From: Acidobacteriota bacterium | GTDB taxonomy: Bacteria > Acidobacteriota > Thermoanaerobaculia > Gp7-AA8 | Assembly (NCBI GenBank): GCA_021781455.1 | Contig: JAJXWV010000015.1 | Coordinates: 1-64,000, forward strand | Length of the DNA: 64,000 bases | Reading direction: 5' to 3' | In this document: positions 34,123 to 42,263 of the stretch, in pieces | How the letters are laid out: every line of letters starts with the position of its first letter | Numbering within the stretch: position 1 is the stretch's first letter | Made by a program: the position numbers and the translations under genes | Notes under the pieces: generated by a model | The model's input: the letters and a program-made list of their open reading frames with translations, nothing else | The model's database searches: none | Told to the model about the DNA's origin: nothing

Positions 34123-36117
34123 TCACATGAAGTACTCAAAATCCCTCTCCGTCCGCACCTTCCTTCGTATGCGGAAGATGTGGGCCGGGACGACGTGCGG
34201 ATTGAGCTGCACGTAGTTCCGGCCGCCGTGCCACACGTGCCGCGCGCCGCTCAGGAGATCATGGGCCTGGAACGGGCGCACGGTGTCGAGGTTGAGCGCC
34301 GGCAGGTCGAGCTCCACCCACCCCGACTGCTGGTTGTGCGGATCGACGTTGACCACCGTCACGATGACGTTTTCGCCGGCCGACTTGCTGTAACAGACGA
34401 TCTGGTCGTTGTCGCTCTTGTGAAACCGCAGCGTCAGGTTCTGGTGAAGCGCCGGATTGTCGTGACGGATCCGATTCACCAGCGCGACCAGCTCGGTCAG
34501 ATCATCCTCGGAATCCTGCCAGTGCTTGACCTCGAACTTCTCCGAATCGAGGTACTCCTCGCTTCCCGATTCCTTCGCCACGTGCACCATTTGCTCGAAA
34601 GCCGGGCCGTAGAGGCCGTAATTGGCAGAGAGCGTGGCGGCCAGGATCAGCCGGACCACGAACGCCGGCCGCCCGCCGTACTGCAGGTACTCGGTGAGGA
34701 TGTCGGGCGTATTCGGCCACGCGTTGGGGCGCAGGAAGTCACTCACCGGCGGTTTCGTGATCTCGCTGAAGTACTCCGCCAGCTCGTATCGCGTGTTGCG
34801 CCAGGCGAAGTACGTGTACGACTGGCTGAACCCGCACTTGGCCAGCCAGTACATGATCTTCGGCCTGGTGAATGCTTCCGCCAGGAAGATGACGTCCTCA
34901 TGACGGCGCTTGACCTCGCGCAGGCACCACTCCCAGAAGGGCAGCGGCTTGGTGTGCGGATTGTCGACGCGAAAAACGCGCACGCCCTTTTCGATCCAGA
35001 AGAGGAGGACGTCGCGCAACTCCTCCCACAAGGCGCGCCACGCGTCACTCTCGAAATGAAAGGGATAGATGTCCTGGTACTTCTTCGGCGGATTCTCCGC
35101 GTACTGGATCGTTCCGTCAGGGCGCTTGAGGAACCACTCCTCGTGCTCGCCCACCCACGGATGGTCCGGCGAGGCCTGGAAGGCGATGTCGATGGCGACG
35201 TCGATTCCATGGCCACGCGCCGCGGCGACGAGGCGTTCGAAATCCTCCATCGTCCCGAGCTCCGGGTGAATCGAGGTGTGCCCTCCGGCGGGGCCGCCGA
35301 TCGCCCACGGGCTTCCGACGTCCTCAGGCGAGGCCTGCATACGGTTGTTGCGCCCTTTGCGGAACGTCGTGCCGATCGGATGGATCGGCGGCAGGTAGAG
35401 CACGTCGAAGCCCATGCGCGCCACTCGCGGGAGCAGGCGCTCCACGTCGCGCAGCGTGCCGTGCGCGCCCGGCCTGGCCGCGGTCGAGCGCGGGAAGATC
35501 TCGTACCAGCTGCTGAAGGCCGCCTTTTTCGGATCGACCTCGATCGGCACTTCGACGTCGTACCTCGTCGCCCTCGATCGATCGGCGTTGCGCCACATCA
35601 GTTCGAGCAGGTCGGCGCTCCAGACGTCCTCGAGCTTCTCTTCCAGAGGATCGCCGCTCTCGAATGCGGCAATGAACGAGCCGAGCCTCCGCCGGTCGCG
35701 ACCCTCGGCGCGATCGGCCGCAGCGCGAATCAGCTCCAGCCCGATGGCGAGCTGCACGTCGAGATCGCTCTGCTGCGCTTCGACTCGTTTGCGGAGCGCG
35801 CGATGCCACGTCAGAAAGTGATCGACCCATCCTTCGATCGTGAAGCGGTAGATCCCCAGCCGGTCGACCGCGAACTCGGCGCGCCAGCGGTCGTTGATCA
35901 TCGGCGTCATGCGCACCTCGCGCATCGACGACTCGGAATCGTGCCGGTACAGCGCCGCCGCCGAGATCACGTCATGACCATCGGCAAAGACGTCGGCCTC
36001 CACCACGACCGTGTCGCCGAGGACACGCTTGGCGGGAAATCGACCTCGATCGACTTCCGGCTGCACCCCCTCGATGATTACGCGCCGCCGCCCGTCGAGC
36101 TCCTCGGATACGACCAT
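34123..36117 (-). CDS. glgE: Alpha-1,4-glucan:maltose-1-phosphate maltosyltransferase
   Basis: This 664-residue GH13_3 enzyme elongates alpha-1,4-glucan by two glucose units from maltose 1-phosphate, releasing phosphate. It has the N-terminal DUF3416-type beta domain (residues 10-190), YLPPIHPIGTTFRKGRNN (241-258), nucleophile Asp385 in FRVDNPHTKPLPFWEW and acid/base Glu414 in FLAEAF. Length matches known GlgE. The ATG at 36117 begins MVVSEELDGRRRVIIEG. It sits directly upstream of treS-maltokinase, which makes its substrate, separated only by a heptamer array. Together with GlgB this completes the GlgE route to glycogen. Confidence 0.96.
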   Translation of the reverse strand: MVVSEELDGRRRVIIEGVQPEVDRGRFPAKRVLGDTVVVEADVFADGHDVISAAALYRHDSESSMREVRMTPMINDRWRAEFAVDRLGIYRFTIEGWVDHFLTWHRALRKRVEAQQSDLDVQLAIGLELIRAAADRAEGRDRRRLGSFIAAFESGDPLEEKLEDVWSADLLELMWRNADRSRATRYDVEVPIEVDPKKAAFSSWYEIFPRSTAARPGAHGTLRDVERLLPRVARMGFDVLYLPPIHPIGTTFRKGRNNRMQASPEDVGSPWAIGGPAGGHTSIHPELGTMEDFERLVAAARGHGIDVAIDIAFQASPDHPWVGEHEEWFLKRPDGTIQYAENPPKKYQDIYPFHFESDAWRALWEELRDVLLFWIEKGVRVFRVDNPHTKPLPFWEWCLREVKRRHEDVIFLAEAFTRPKIMYWLAKCGFSQSYTYFAWRNTRYELAEYFSEITKPPVSDFLRPNAWPNTPDILTEYLQYGGRPAFVVRLILAATLSANYGLYGPAFEQMVHVAKESGSEEYLDSEKFEVKHWQDSEDDLTELVALVNRIRHDNPALHQNLTLRFHKSDNDQIVCYSKSAGENVIVTVVNVDPHNQQSGWVELDLPALNLDTVRPFQAHDLLSGARHVWHGGRNYVQLNPHVVPAHIFRIRRKVRTERDFEYFM

Positions 36118-36156
36118 CAGCGAGCTGGTGCGTGCGAGTCGCGTGCCGAAGAGACG

Positions 36157-36324
36157 AGTGCTGAGTACTGAGTGCTGAGTACTGAGTAAAGACAGGAGGT
36201 ATGAGGCATGACGCAGGAGGCATCAGGATGCGTGGAGACCTGCAGGAACGAGCGACAGCCCACTCAGTACTCAGTACTCAGCACTCAGTACTCAGCACTC
36301 AGTACTCAGCACTCAGTACTCAGC
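36157..36324. repeat. Inverted heptamer array, AGTNCTG family, copy 3
   Basis: The left arm has four heptamers and a partial unit at 36157-36188. The right arm has nine at 36262-36324 (ACTCAGT and ACTCAGC, mostly alternating). The 73-bp core has AAGACAGGAGG near its left end and CTGCAGGAACGAGCGACAGC next to the right arm. It lies between the unknown membrane protein gene and glgE, upstream of the glgE start. Confidence 0.87.
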
Positions 36325-36349
36325 ACTACTGGCACGCCGTGCTCAGGAC

Positions 36350-37399
36350 TCAGTCCACATACCTCCGCACCATCCAGCGCACGACGAAGCGGAGGACCGA
36401 CGGCGCGGGGGCGTGGGGAAAGCGCGAGAGGCGCCAGATCTGCTCGGCGGCGAGAAAGGCGGCCACGACCAGCGAGACGGCCGACGACGGATGCGCCACC
36501 GAGATCGACCGCAGCGACGACACCACGCCGAGAAGCGAGAAGACGAGGACGATCAGCGCCAAGGTCGGGGCAGTCTTGTGATAGTCGATTCCGTATCGCT
36601 GGGCGACGCGCTCCTGGTCACGGACGTCGAGCAGCGTGAACAGCGGCTCGCGCAACACGAGCGCGCTCTCCATGTTTTCTTCCTCGCTGAGCGGCGCCAT
36701 CTTGATGGAGCTCCCCGCCGGCGGCTTGAAGGGTGGCGGCAGCTGCGAACGCAGCGGCGAGAGCGCGTAGAAGAGCGCGTAACCGATCAGGCCCGGGAAC
36801 GACCCGATGGGGCGGTGCAGTGCCATCGCGGAGAGGAACCGCACCAGCGAGTCGACGAACATGTAGAAGAGCACGATCACCAGCCAGAGCGGCACCGGCG
36901 ACGGCCTCTCCTCGATTTTGGCGCCGACGATGGTCAGCACGATCGCTGCGAAGGCCACGAACGGAGGAATCGTCGAGATCTGCGTCAGCCGCGGCGGGTT
37001 GATTCCCGTCTCGCTGGCCAGGTGGTCCTGAACGCCCGCGGGAAGATGCCCGGTGATGAAGGCCAGCAGATTGGCAGCGAGACGTCCCTTCTCGCGCAAG
37101 CGAAGGCGCCGCTGCTCCTCGAGCCGATGAGCCTCGCTGGCCTCGTCGTACTGGTCGGTGAAGCGCATCGTGTGCGACGCCGACCACGGCGCCAGCGTGT
37201 AGCGGACGCCCTGCTCCAGCACCTCGACGGCGATCACTTCCCAGCAGGAGTCGTCCCACAAGACGGCGGTTCCGGGGTGCTCCGCCGTCGTGGTGCTCTT
37301 CGACGCGCGCGCCTGCCAGCCCGGCTTAGCAAAACGGGAAGAGAGGACGATGGTACCGTCTTCGTGTGTCCGAAGGCGGTCGGTTCCGTAGGCTTGCAC
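36350..37399 (-). CDS. Unknown membrane protein with C-terminal spans
   Basis: This protein of about 349 residues has a soluble N-terminal half (VQAYGTDRLRTHEDG, WEVIAVEVLEQGVRYTLAPW, a Lys/Arg/Glu-rich helix EEQRRLRLREKGRLAANLL) and two hydrophobic regions (PFVAFAAIVLTIVGA with LWLVIVLFYMFVDSLV; TLALIVLVFSLLGVVSSL). I chose GTG 37399, 4 bp past the receiver stop; ATG 37465 would overlap the receiver by 62 bp. I recognise no family. It is co-oriented with the receiver upstream and the glucan genes downstream, so it may share their transcript. Function unknown. Confidence 0.6.
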   Translation of the reverse strand: MQAYGTDRLRTHEDGTIVLSSRFAKPGWQARASKSTTTAEHPGTAVLWDDSCWEVIAVEVLEQGVRYTLAPWSASHTMRFTDQYDEASEAHRLEEQRRLRLREKGRLAANLLAFITGHLPAGVQDHLASETGINPPRLTQISTIPPFVAFAAIVLTIVGAKIEERPSPVPLWLVIVLFYMFVDSLVRFLSAMALHRPIGSFPGLIGYALFYALSPLRSQLPPPFKPPAGSSIKMAPLSEEENMESALVLREPLFTLLDVRDQERVAQRYGIDYHKTAPTLALIVLVFSLLGVVSSLRSISVAHPSSAVSLVVAAFLAAEQIWRLSRFPHAPAPSVLRFVVRWMVRRYVD

Positions 37400-37403
37400 C
37401 GCC

Positions 37404-37805
37404 TCATGATCGCGCGTTTTCGCGCTGCGCGTCGATACAGGCCCGGACGCGCGAAGCGAGATCACCGATGTCGAACGGCTTCGGCAGCATGTCGAACGGC
37501 GCCCCCTTCATCCGCTCGCGAATCACGGTCGGAGAGGCGGCGCTGGCCACGATGATCCGCTTGAGGCGTCCAGGGTCGGCGGCAGCGATCGCGTCGATGA
37601 ACGAGAATCCGTCGAGGTTCGGCATCATCAGATCGAGCACGATCACGTCGTAATCGGCCAGGCCCAGCTTGAGCACGGCCTCCACGCCGTCGGCTGCCAC
37701 TTCGACCCGGTAACCCTCGCGCGTGAGGACCATCCGGACCAGCCGGCGGATGGCGGAATCGTCCTCCACGACGAGAACGCCGCAGTTGTCCGCTGTCGTC
37801 GACAC
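37404..37805 (-). CDS. Stand-alone response-regulator receiver
   Basis: This 133-residue single receiver domain has acidic residues in VVEDD (12-16), phospho-acceptor Asp58 in VLDLMMPNLDG and Lys109 in LPKPFD. I chose GTG 37805 (VSTTADNCGVLVVEDD) because the in-frame sequence upstream to 37925 is translated repeat. No kinase or output domain is present or adjacent. It precedes the unknown membrane protein by 4 bp and may act with it. Confidence 0.85.
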   Translation of the reverse strand: MSTTADNCGVLVVEDDSAIRRLVRMVLTREGYRVEVAADGVEAVLKLGLADYDVIVLDLMMPNLDGFSFIDAIAAADPGRLKRIIVASAASPTVIRERMKGAPFDMLPKPFDIGDLASRVRACIDAQRENARS

Positions 37806-37859
37806 TTTCCTCGTACCCGGCACGGTGCGCAGCAAGAACGGGGCCGCCCGCCAGCCGGG

Positions 37860-37942
37860 CTCTTGGCTCTCAGCTCTTGGCTCCTGGAATCTCAGATCCT
37901 CCGAGAGCGAAGACCCAAGAGCCAAGAGCCAATACCCAAGAG
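37860..37942. repeat. Inverted heptamer array, CTCTTGG unit
   Basis: Left: CTCTTGG, CTCTCAG, CTCTTGG, CTCCTGG (37860-37887). Right: CCAAGAG, CCAAGAG, CCAATAC, CCAAGAG (37915-37942), its reverse complement with changes. The 27-bp core contains CTCAGATCCTCCGAGAG, itself a small hairpin. It lies between arsM (stop 37958) and the receiver gene. Confidence 0.8.
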
Positions 37943-37957
37943 CGGGCGGGTGGCGGG

Positions 37958-38797
37958 TTACTTCCTCGCCCGCACGAAGGCGCTCATGAACGCCCCATCG
38001 GCCTGTGCGACCAACGTCTCGACGTCGATCCCCTCGACGCTTTCCAGAAACGTGCGGGCGTCCTCCGAACGGTAAATCCGGGTCGGCTCGATCGAGACCT
38101 CACGGAAGCCGGCGCCGGCCAGCAGCCGCCCGTACTCCTTCTCTTCCAGCGCGCCGGCGATGCAACCCGCCCACAGCTCGAGGCTGCGGGCGATCTGCGG
38201 CGCAAGGTCGCCGCGGCGGACCACGTCGGAGACGGCGAATCGGCCGCCAGGCCGGAGCACCCGGAAGGCCTCGGCCAGAACGCGGCTCTTATCGGCCGAC
38301 AGGTTGATCACGCAGTTCGAGATGATCACGTCGACGGAGTTGTCGGGCAGCGGGATGCTCTCGATCTCGCCCTTCAGGAACTCCACGTTCTGCACTCCCG
38401 CCTTGCGCTGGTTCTCCCGCGCCAGGGCGAGCATCTCATCGGTCATGTCGAGCCCGTAGACCTTGCCGGACGGACCGACGCGGCGCGCCGACAGGAGGAC
38501 GTCGATGCCGCCGCCCGAGCCGAGGTCGAGGACCGTTTCGCCCGCCGAGAGCTCGGCCAGCGCGGTCGGGTTCCCGCAGCCGAGCGAGGCCAGAACGGCC
38601 TTCTCGGGCAGGCCGTCGATCTCGGTGCCGGCATAGAGATCGGACGTGATCGGATCAGGGGCATTGGTGTTCGAGCAGCAGGACGCCTTGGCGCTCTTTG
38701 CGGTCGAGCAGCAGGAGAGCGTTCCGGCAGCGACGTTGCGAGCGGCCTCGGCATAACGCGACTTGACTGCTTCCTTGATTTCTGTGGACACTTTCAT
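37958..38797 (-). CDS. arsM: Arsenite S-adenosylmethionine methyltransferase
   Basis: This 279-residue enzyme methylates As(III) to mono-, di- and trimethylated forms using SAM. The SAM fold shows [14 protein letters not shown] (89-102) and GLDMTDEML. The cysteines expected to bind arsenic are Cys74 (LGCGNP), Cys162 (ISNCVINL) and Cys212 (WAGCIAGAL). An N-terminal Cys-rich stretch ([13 protein letters not shown], 29-41) is an extra feature seen in part of the family. The gene has its own upstream region with an ATTCG-N6-CGAAT palindrome 11 bp before the ATG. No arsR, arsC or arsenite efflux gene is adjacent. Confidence 0.93.
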   Translation of the reverse strand: MKVSTEIKEAVKSRYAEAARNVAAGTLSCCSTAKSAKASCCSNTNAPDPITSDLYAGTEIDGLPEKAVLASLGCGNPTALAELSAGETVLDLGSGGGIDVLLSARRVGPSGKVYGLDMTDEMLALARENQRKAGVQNVEFLKGEIESIPLPDNSVDVIISNCVINLSADKSRVLAEAFRVLRPGGRFAVSDVVRRGDLAPQIARSLELWAGCIAGALEEKEYGRLLAGAGFREVSIEPTRIYRSEDARTFLESVEGIDVETLVAQADGAFMSAFVRARK

Positions 38798-38808
38798 CCC
38801 TCCAACAT

Positions 38809-38824
38809 ATTCGTTGGCGCGAAT
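38809..38824 (-). promoter_or_regulatory. Candidate operator upstream of arsM
   Basis: ATTCG-TTGGCG-CGAAT, perfect 5-bp arms with 6-bp spacer, extended by ACAT and ATGT on the outside. It lies 11 bp upstream of the arsM ATG, where a repressor such as ArsR/SmtB would block transcription or initiation. The site is seen; the regulator is inferred. Confidence 0.45.
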
Positions 38825-38907
38825 GTATGTCGCAGGAACACATTTGTCAAGGCAGATATGTGTCCGTCACTCTGAGCCGGTTCGGTGTGGGGCAGAGCGC
38901 GGTTTCC

Positions 38908-39124
38908 CGTCGCTCTGAGCCGGCGGAGCCGCAGCGGCCGGGTGGTGGTGCGGCGGAGCGCGGCGAAGAGTCTCCAGATTGCACGATCGCGGTGAGCCGG
39001 CTTTCCTCGCTCGAAGAATGGATCGAGGGCAAGACTCCACAATCCGCGCATTTTGAGACTCTTCGCCGCGCTGCGCCGCTCCACCCATCCGCCCGCCCCC
39101 GCGGCTCCGCCGGCTCAGGCGACG
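38908..39124. repeat. Long inverted repeat, family P, copy 3
   Basis: Arms at 38908-38974 and 39055-39124 enclose an 80-bp loop that holds a further GTGAGCCGGC segment. A degenerate extra copy of the outer end, GTCACTCTGAGCCGG, lies at 38866-38880. The element fills most of the 331-bp space between arsM and the V4R-like gene, and its right arm ends 4 bp before that gene's stop. I see no gene in the space. Confidence 0.85.
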
Positions 39125-39128
39125 CGCC

Positions 39129-39746
39129 CTACCGCCAGCGCATCACGAACACGCAGCCCTTGTCGCCGCGGCACTGGCATTCGGCTTCGTAGATGGCCAC
39201 GTCTTTTCCGCCGTGGAGCACGATGGCTTCCTGGTAGTAGCCCGCCGCGCTCTCGCAATAGAGCGGGCTGTAGGAGCTGTAGTTGCGATGCGTCATCGCG
39301 CCGGAAGTGGCGCTGCGCGCAGCGTACACGGCGTCGCCGAAATCCTGGAACTGCGAGTGCAGCCGCGCCGCGCCGGTGAAAAACTCCTGGATGCCGGCCC
39401 GCGTGTACGCCTTGTAGGTGCCGCCGAGGTTCACGCGGGCGGAGTAGATGCCTAGGTCGCGCAGTACCGTCTTCGATCCGGAGCCGAAGAGCTCGACGAT
39501 GGAGTGATCGATCGCGATCAGATGGGCGAAGTCGTACCACTTGACCGGCAGCACCATGCCGATAGAGGTGCGGACCTCACGCGGCAGCGAGTCCCAGAAA
39601 CGGACGTATTCCAATGCCGACCGGTTTTCCTTGACCCACTGCACGTGGGCCGCGAGCATCGTTCCCTTCACGTGGCCGGTACCGAGGAACTCCGTGGTGC
39701 GCACAACCCCGCGCAAATCGTCGTATTGTGGATTGATCGCCGTCAT
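39129..39746 (-). CDS. V4R/DUF2378-like protein, possible small-molecule sensor
   Basis: This 205-residue protein has a C-terminal segment, GYYQEAIVLHGGKDV then EAECQCRGDKGCVF, that resembles V4R domains (vinyl-4-reductase fold, used as small-molecule or metal sensors) with its paired cysteines. The N-terminal part (HVKGTMLAAHVQWVKEN) resembles DUF2378 proteins of myxobacteria. I chose ATG 39746 (MTAINPQYDDLRG); an in-frame extension to 39878 adds basic low-complexity residues. It has no DNA-binding or catalytic domain. It is alone on the minus strand, diverging from cstA. The assignment is tentative. Confidence 0.5.
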   Translation of the reverse strand: MTAINPQYDDLRGVVRTTEFLGTGHVKGTMLAAHVQWVKENRSALEYVRFWDSLPREVRTSIGMVLPVKWYDFAHLIAIDHSIVELFGSGSKTVLRDLGIYSARVNLGGTYKAYTRAGIQEFFTGAARLHSQFQDFGDAVYAARSATSGAMTHRNYSSYSPLYCESAAGYYQEAIVLHGGKDVAIYEAECQCRGDKGCVFVMRWR

Positions 39747-39951
39747 GCCGTCCTCCAGCGAGAGAGAACTCAACGGCGTCCGCTTGCCGTGCCGAGTGCG
39801 CGTTGAGCGATGAGGCAAATGTAGGCGGCGGGTGTCAATGTCTTTTGTGTACGCCTGCAAAAAACTCATCAATCGCACGTCGGCCTTTCTTGACGTAAGC
39901 TGAACCGCCAGGCCTGCCAGTTAGAACTTCCATCACTGATCACTCACTCTG

Positions 39952-41805
39952 ATGAACGCACTGCCGATTCTCTTTTTCTTTCTTGCCGTCATCACCATCG
40001 CCTACCGCTACTACTCGGCATTCCTCGCGGCGAAGGTGATGACCCTCGACGACTCCCGCACGACACCGGCCTACCGCTTCGAGGACGGCCACAACTACGT
40101 GCCGACCAACAAGTGGGTGCTCTTTGGCCACCACTTCGCCGCGATCAGCGGTGCGGGGCCGCTGATCGGCCCGGTCCTGGCGGCTCAGTTCGGTTACCTG
40201 CCGGGCCTGCTCTGGCTGGCCTTCGGGGTCGTCTTCGCCGGGGCCACGCACGATTTCGTAATTCTCGTGGCCTCGATGCGCCGCGGCGGCCGGTCGCTGG
40301 CCGAGATCGCCCGCAGCGAGATCGGGCCGGCAGCCGGGACCACGGCCATGATCGCCATCCTCTTCATCCTGGTGATCGCCATGGCCGGGGTCGGGATCGC
40401 CGTCGTCAATGCCCTCGCCGAATCGCCGTGGGGGACCTTCACGATCTTCCTGACGATCCCGATCGCACTGGTCGTGGGCGTCTACCTGCGCAAATCACAT
40501 TCGCCGAACGCGGTCCGCACCGGCTCGATCTACGGAGCTCTGGCCGTAGTGGCGGCGGTGGTGATCGGCCGGTTCATTCCGGGAACCGCGCTCGGAGCGC
40601 TCTTCACCCTCAACAGAACCGAGATCACGCTGGCCATTGCGGCGTACGGCTTCATCGCCTCGGTGCTCCCGGTGTGGATGCTCCTCGCGCCGCGCGACTA
40701 CCTCTCTTCGTACATGAAGCTCGGAACGATCGCCGCGCTCGTGGTCGGGACGCTCGTCGTGGCGCCGAAGATCTACGCCCCGGCGCTCTCGCAGTATGTG
40801 GGCGGCGGCGGGCCGATCATTCCGGGAAAGGTCTTTCCGTTCGTGTTCATCACCATCGCCTGCGGGGCGATCTCGGGATTCCACGCACTGGTGGGCTCCG
40901 GCACGACGCCGAAGATGATCGAGAAGGAATCGCAGGCGCGGATGATCGGGTACGGGGCGATGCTCTGCGAAGGGCTCGTCGGTTGCGTGGCACTCATCGC
41001 CGTCTGCTCGCTTCACCCGGGCGACTACTACGCGATCAACGTCCCGCCGGCGGTCTTTGCCAGGCTGGGCCTCTCGACCGTGAACCTCCAGCACTTCTCA
41101 CTGCAGGTCGGCGAATCGCTGGCTGGACGCACGGGCGGCGCCGTCTCGCTGGCCATCGGGTTCGCGCAGATCTTCTCCGGCATCCCGATGCTCGGGCACC
41201 TGATGTCGTACTGGTACCACTTCGCGATCATGTTCGAGGCGCTGTTCATCCTCACCACCATCGACGCCGGGACGCGCGTGGGCCGCTTCATGGTGCAGGA
41301 GTTCGTGGGGCGCGCCTGGAAGCCGTTCGGCAACGCCAGCTGGATGCCGGGGACGATCATGGCCACGTTCGCCGTGGTCGGCGCGTGGGCGTATTTCATT
41401 CTCACCGGATCGATCTCGCAGATCTGGCCGATGTTCGGAATCGCCAACCAGCTGCTGGCGGCGGTGGCGCTGTGCGTCGGCACGAGCGTGATCATCAACG
41501 CCGGCAAGGTCAGGTACGCCTGGACGACGATGGCTCCGCTGGCGTTCGTGACCTCCACGACGCTCTATGCCGGATGGAGGTCGATTTTCGACAACTTCCT
41601 CTCTCCCGCCATGCTGGCGAAAAGCCCGGGGACCGGCTATCTCGACACCATCCTCACGGCCGGGCTGATGACCTGCGCAGTGGTCATCCTGATCGCCTCG
41701 GCGCGGGCCTGGATGCGCAGCGTTCGCGGCGAGGCCATCCCGCTGGTTCCGCTGACTGCCGCCGGGCCGGAGCACGAGCACGTACCGGGCAGCGGGTGCT
41801 GTTGA
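39952..41805 (+). CDS. cstA: Carbon starvation protein A (peptide/pyruvate transporter)
   Basis: This 617-residue protein has 15-18 hydrophobic segments. It opens with [22 protein letters not shown] and contains the family blocks [25 protein letters not shown] and [21 protein letters not shown] (55-91), then GATHDF and [13 protein letters not shown]. In E. coli CstA takes up peptides and a relative (BtsT) takes up pyruvate. The ATG at 39952 is in family register. It is monocistronic; its TGA stop is the start of a heptamer array. The substrate in this organism is not determined. Confidence 0.93.
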   Translation: MNALPILFFFLAVITIAYRYYSAFLAAKVMTLDDSRTTPAYRFEDGHNYVPTNKWVLFGHHFAAISGAGPLIGPVLAAQFGYLPGLLWLAFGVVFAGATHDFVILVASMRRGGRSLAEIARSEIGPAAGTTAMIAILFILVIAMAGVGIAVVNALAESPWGTFTIFLTIPIALVVGVYLRKSHSPNAVRTGSIYGALAVVAAVVIGRFIPGTALGALFTLNRTEITLAIAAYGFIASVLPVWMLLAPRDYLSSYMKLGTIAALVVGTLVVAPKIYAPALSQYVGGGGPIIPGKVFPFVFITIACGAISGFHALVGSGTTPKMIEKESQARMIGYGAMLCEGLVGCVALIAVCSLHPGDYYAINVPPAVFARLGLSTVNLQHFSLQVGESLAGRTGGAVSLAIGFAQIFSGIPMLGHLMSYWYHFAIMFEALFILTTIDAGTRVGRFMVQEFVGRAWKPFGNASWMPGTIMATFAVVGAWAYFILTGSISQIWPMFGIANQLLAAVALCVGTSVIINAGKVRYAWTTMAPLAFVTSTTLYAGWRSIFDNFLSPAMLAKSPGTGYLDTILTAGLMTCAVVILIASARAWMRSVRGEAIPLVPLTAAGPEHEHVPGSGCC

Positions 41806-41825
41806 GTCCTGAGTGCTGAGTCCTG
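41805..41825. repeat. Short one-sided AGTNCTG heptamer array
   Basis: AGTCCTG, AGTGCTG, AGTCCTG follow directly from the cstA stop (its final A is the first base). No inverted right arm lies within 200 bp. It is a partial or decayed copy of the family at 9593, 33981 and 36157. Confidence 0.7.
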
Positions 41826-41869
41826 AGTGAGTCTGCATGGAATCCTCCGGCCTCTCCGCCGTCGCGGTC

Positions 41870-42034
41870 TCATCTGCGCGTCTCCTTCTGGTTCTTCAGC
41901 GCCTCCTCGATGGTTTTCAGGTCTCCCTCGGCCTCGCCGGGCGTGTGCCCGATCTCGGGCGCGGGGTGCTGATCAGGCCGGTTCTCGGCCTGACGCTTCT
42001 CATCGGGTCTGTTGTTGGGTTCGACTCGGGACAT
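41870..42034 (-). CDS. Small hydrophilic protein of unknown function
   Basis: This 54-residue protein, MSRVEPNNRPDEKRQAENRP..., is rich in Glu, Arg, Asn and Pro, with a C-terminal helix DLKTIEEALKNQKETRR. It has no membrane segment or cysteine. I call it a gene because an AGGAGG ribosome-binding site lies 5 bp upstream of ATG 42034 and the frame is intact. It converges with cstA and diverges from argR. No family recognised. Confidence 0.5.
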   Translation of the reverse strand: MSRVEPNNRPDEKRQAENRPDQHPAPEIGHTPGEAEGDLKTIEEALKNQKETRR

Positions 42035-42076
42035 AAAAGCCTCCTGATCGACCAATCAATGCAAATGCCGCGCGAG

Positions 42077-42191
42077 GGAGTGCGGACGTCCTCGTCCGCA
42101 TGCGCCGGACGTCTCGTCCGGCGCTGAGGTGCGCGCCTGATTCGCCGCGGGACGAGACGTCCCGCGGATGCGGACGGGACGTCCGCACTCC
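42077..42191. repeat. REPIN-type palindrome with 15-bp perfect ends
   Basis: GGAGTGCGGACGTCC (42077-42091) and its exact reverse complement (42177-42191) bound a 115-bp element that also holds internal hairpins on CCGGACGTCTCGTCCGG and CGGGACGAGACGTCCCG. The same GGAGTGCG ends and internal CCGGACGTCTCGTCCGG occur at 44839-44946. It lies between the small protein gene and the argR promoter. Confidence 0.85.
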
Positions 42192-42214
42192 GGAATACCA
42201 CTCCGGGAAAAGTG

Positions 42215-42263
42215 TTGACATCCGGCAGAAGTTGCATAAAAATTCATGTCGATGAATATTCAT
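42215..42263 (+). promoter_or_regulatory. argR promoter with ARG box over the start
   Basis: TTGACA at 42215-42220 is a consensus -35. TGCAT-AAAA-ATTCA at 42233-42246 matches the ARG-box form TGAAT-N4-ATTCA with one mismatch and occupies the -10 region. ATGAATATTCAT (42252-42263) is a second, perfect 12-bp palindrome overlapping codons 3-6. The layout implies autoregulation by ArgR and a transcript starting at or next to the ATG. Confidence 0.6.

Noticed and set aside
34054..36171. A 705-codon open frame on the plus strand
   Set aside because: It is antisense to glgE and begins and ends inside heptamer arrays. No domain is seen.
36262..36324. Regular short repeats that could be taken for a CRISPR array
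   Set aside because: The period is 7 bp with no spacers between units, the units are mirrored 75 bp away, and no cas gene is present.
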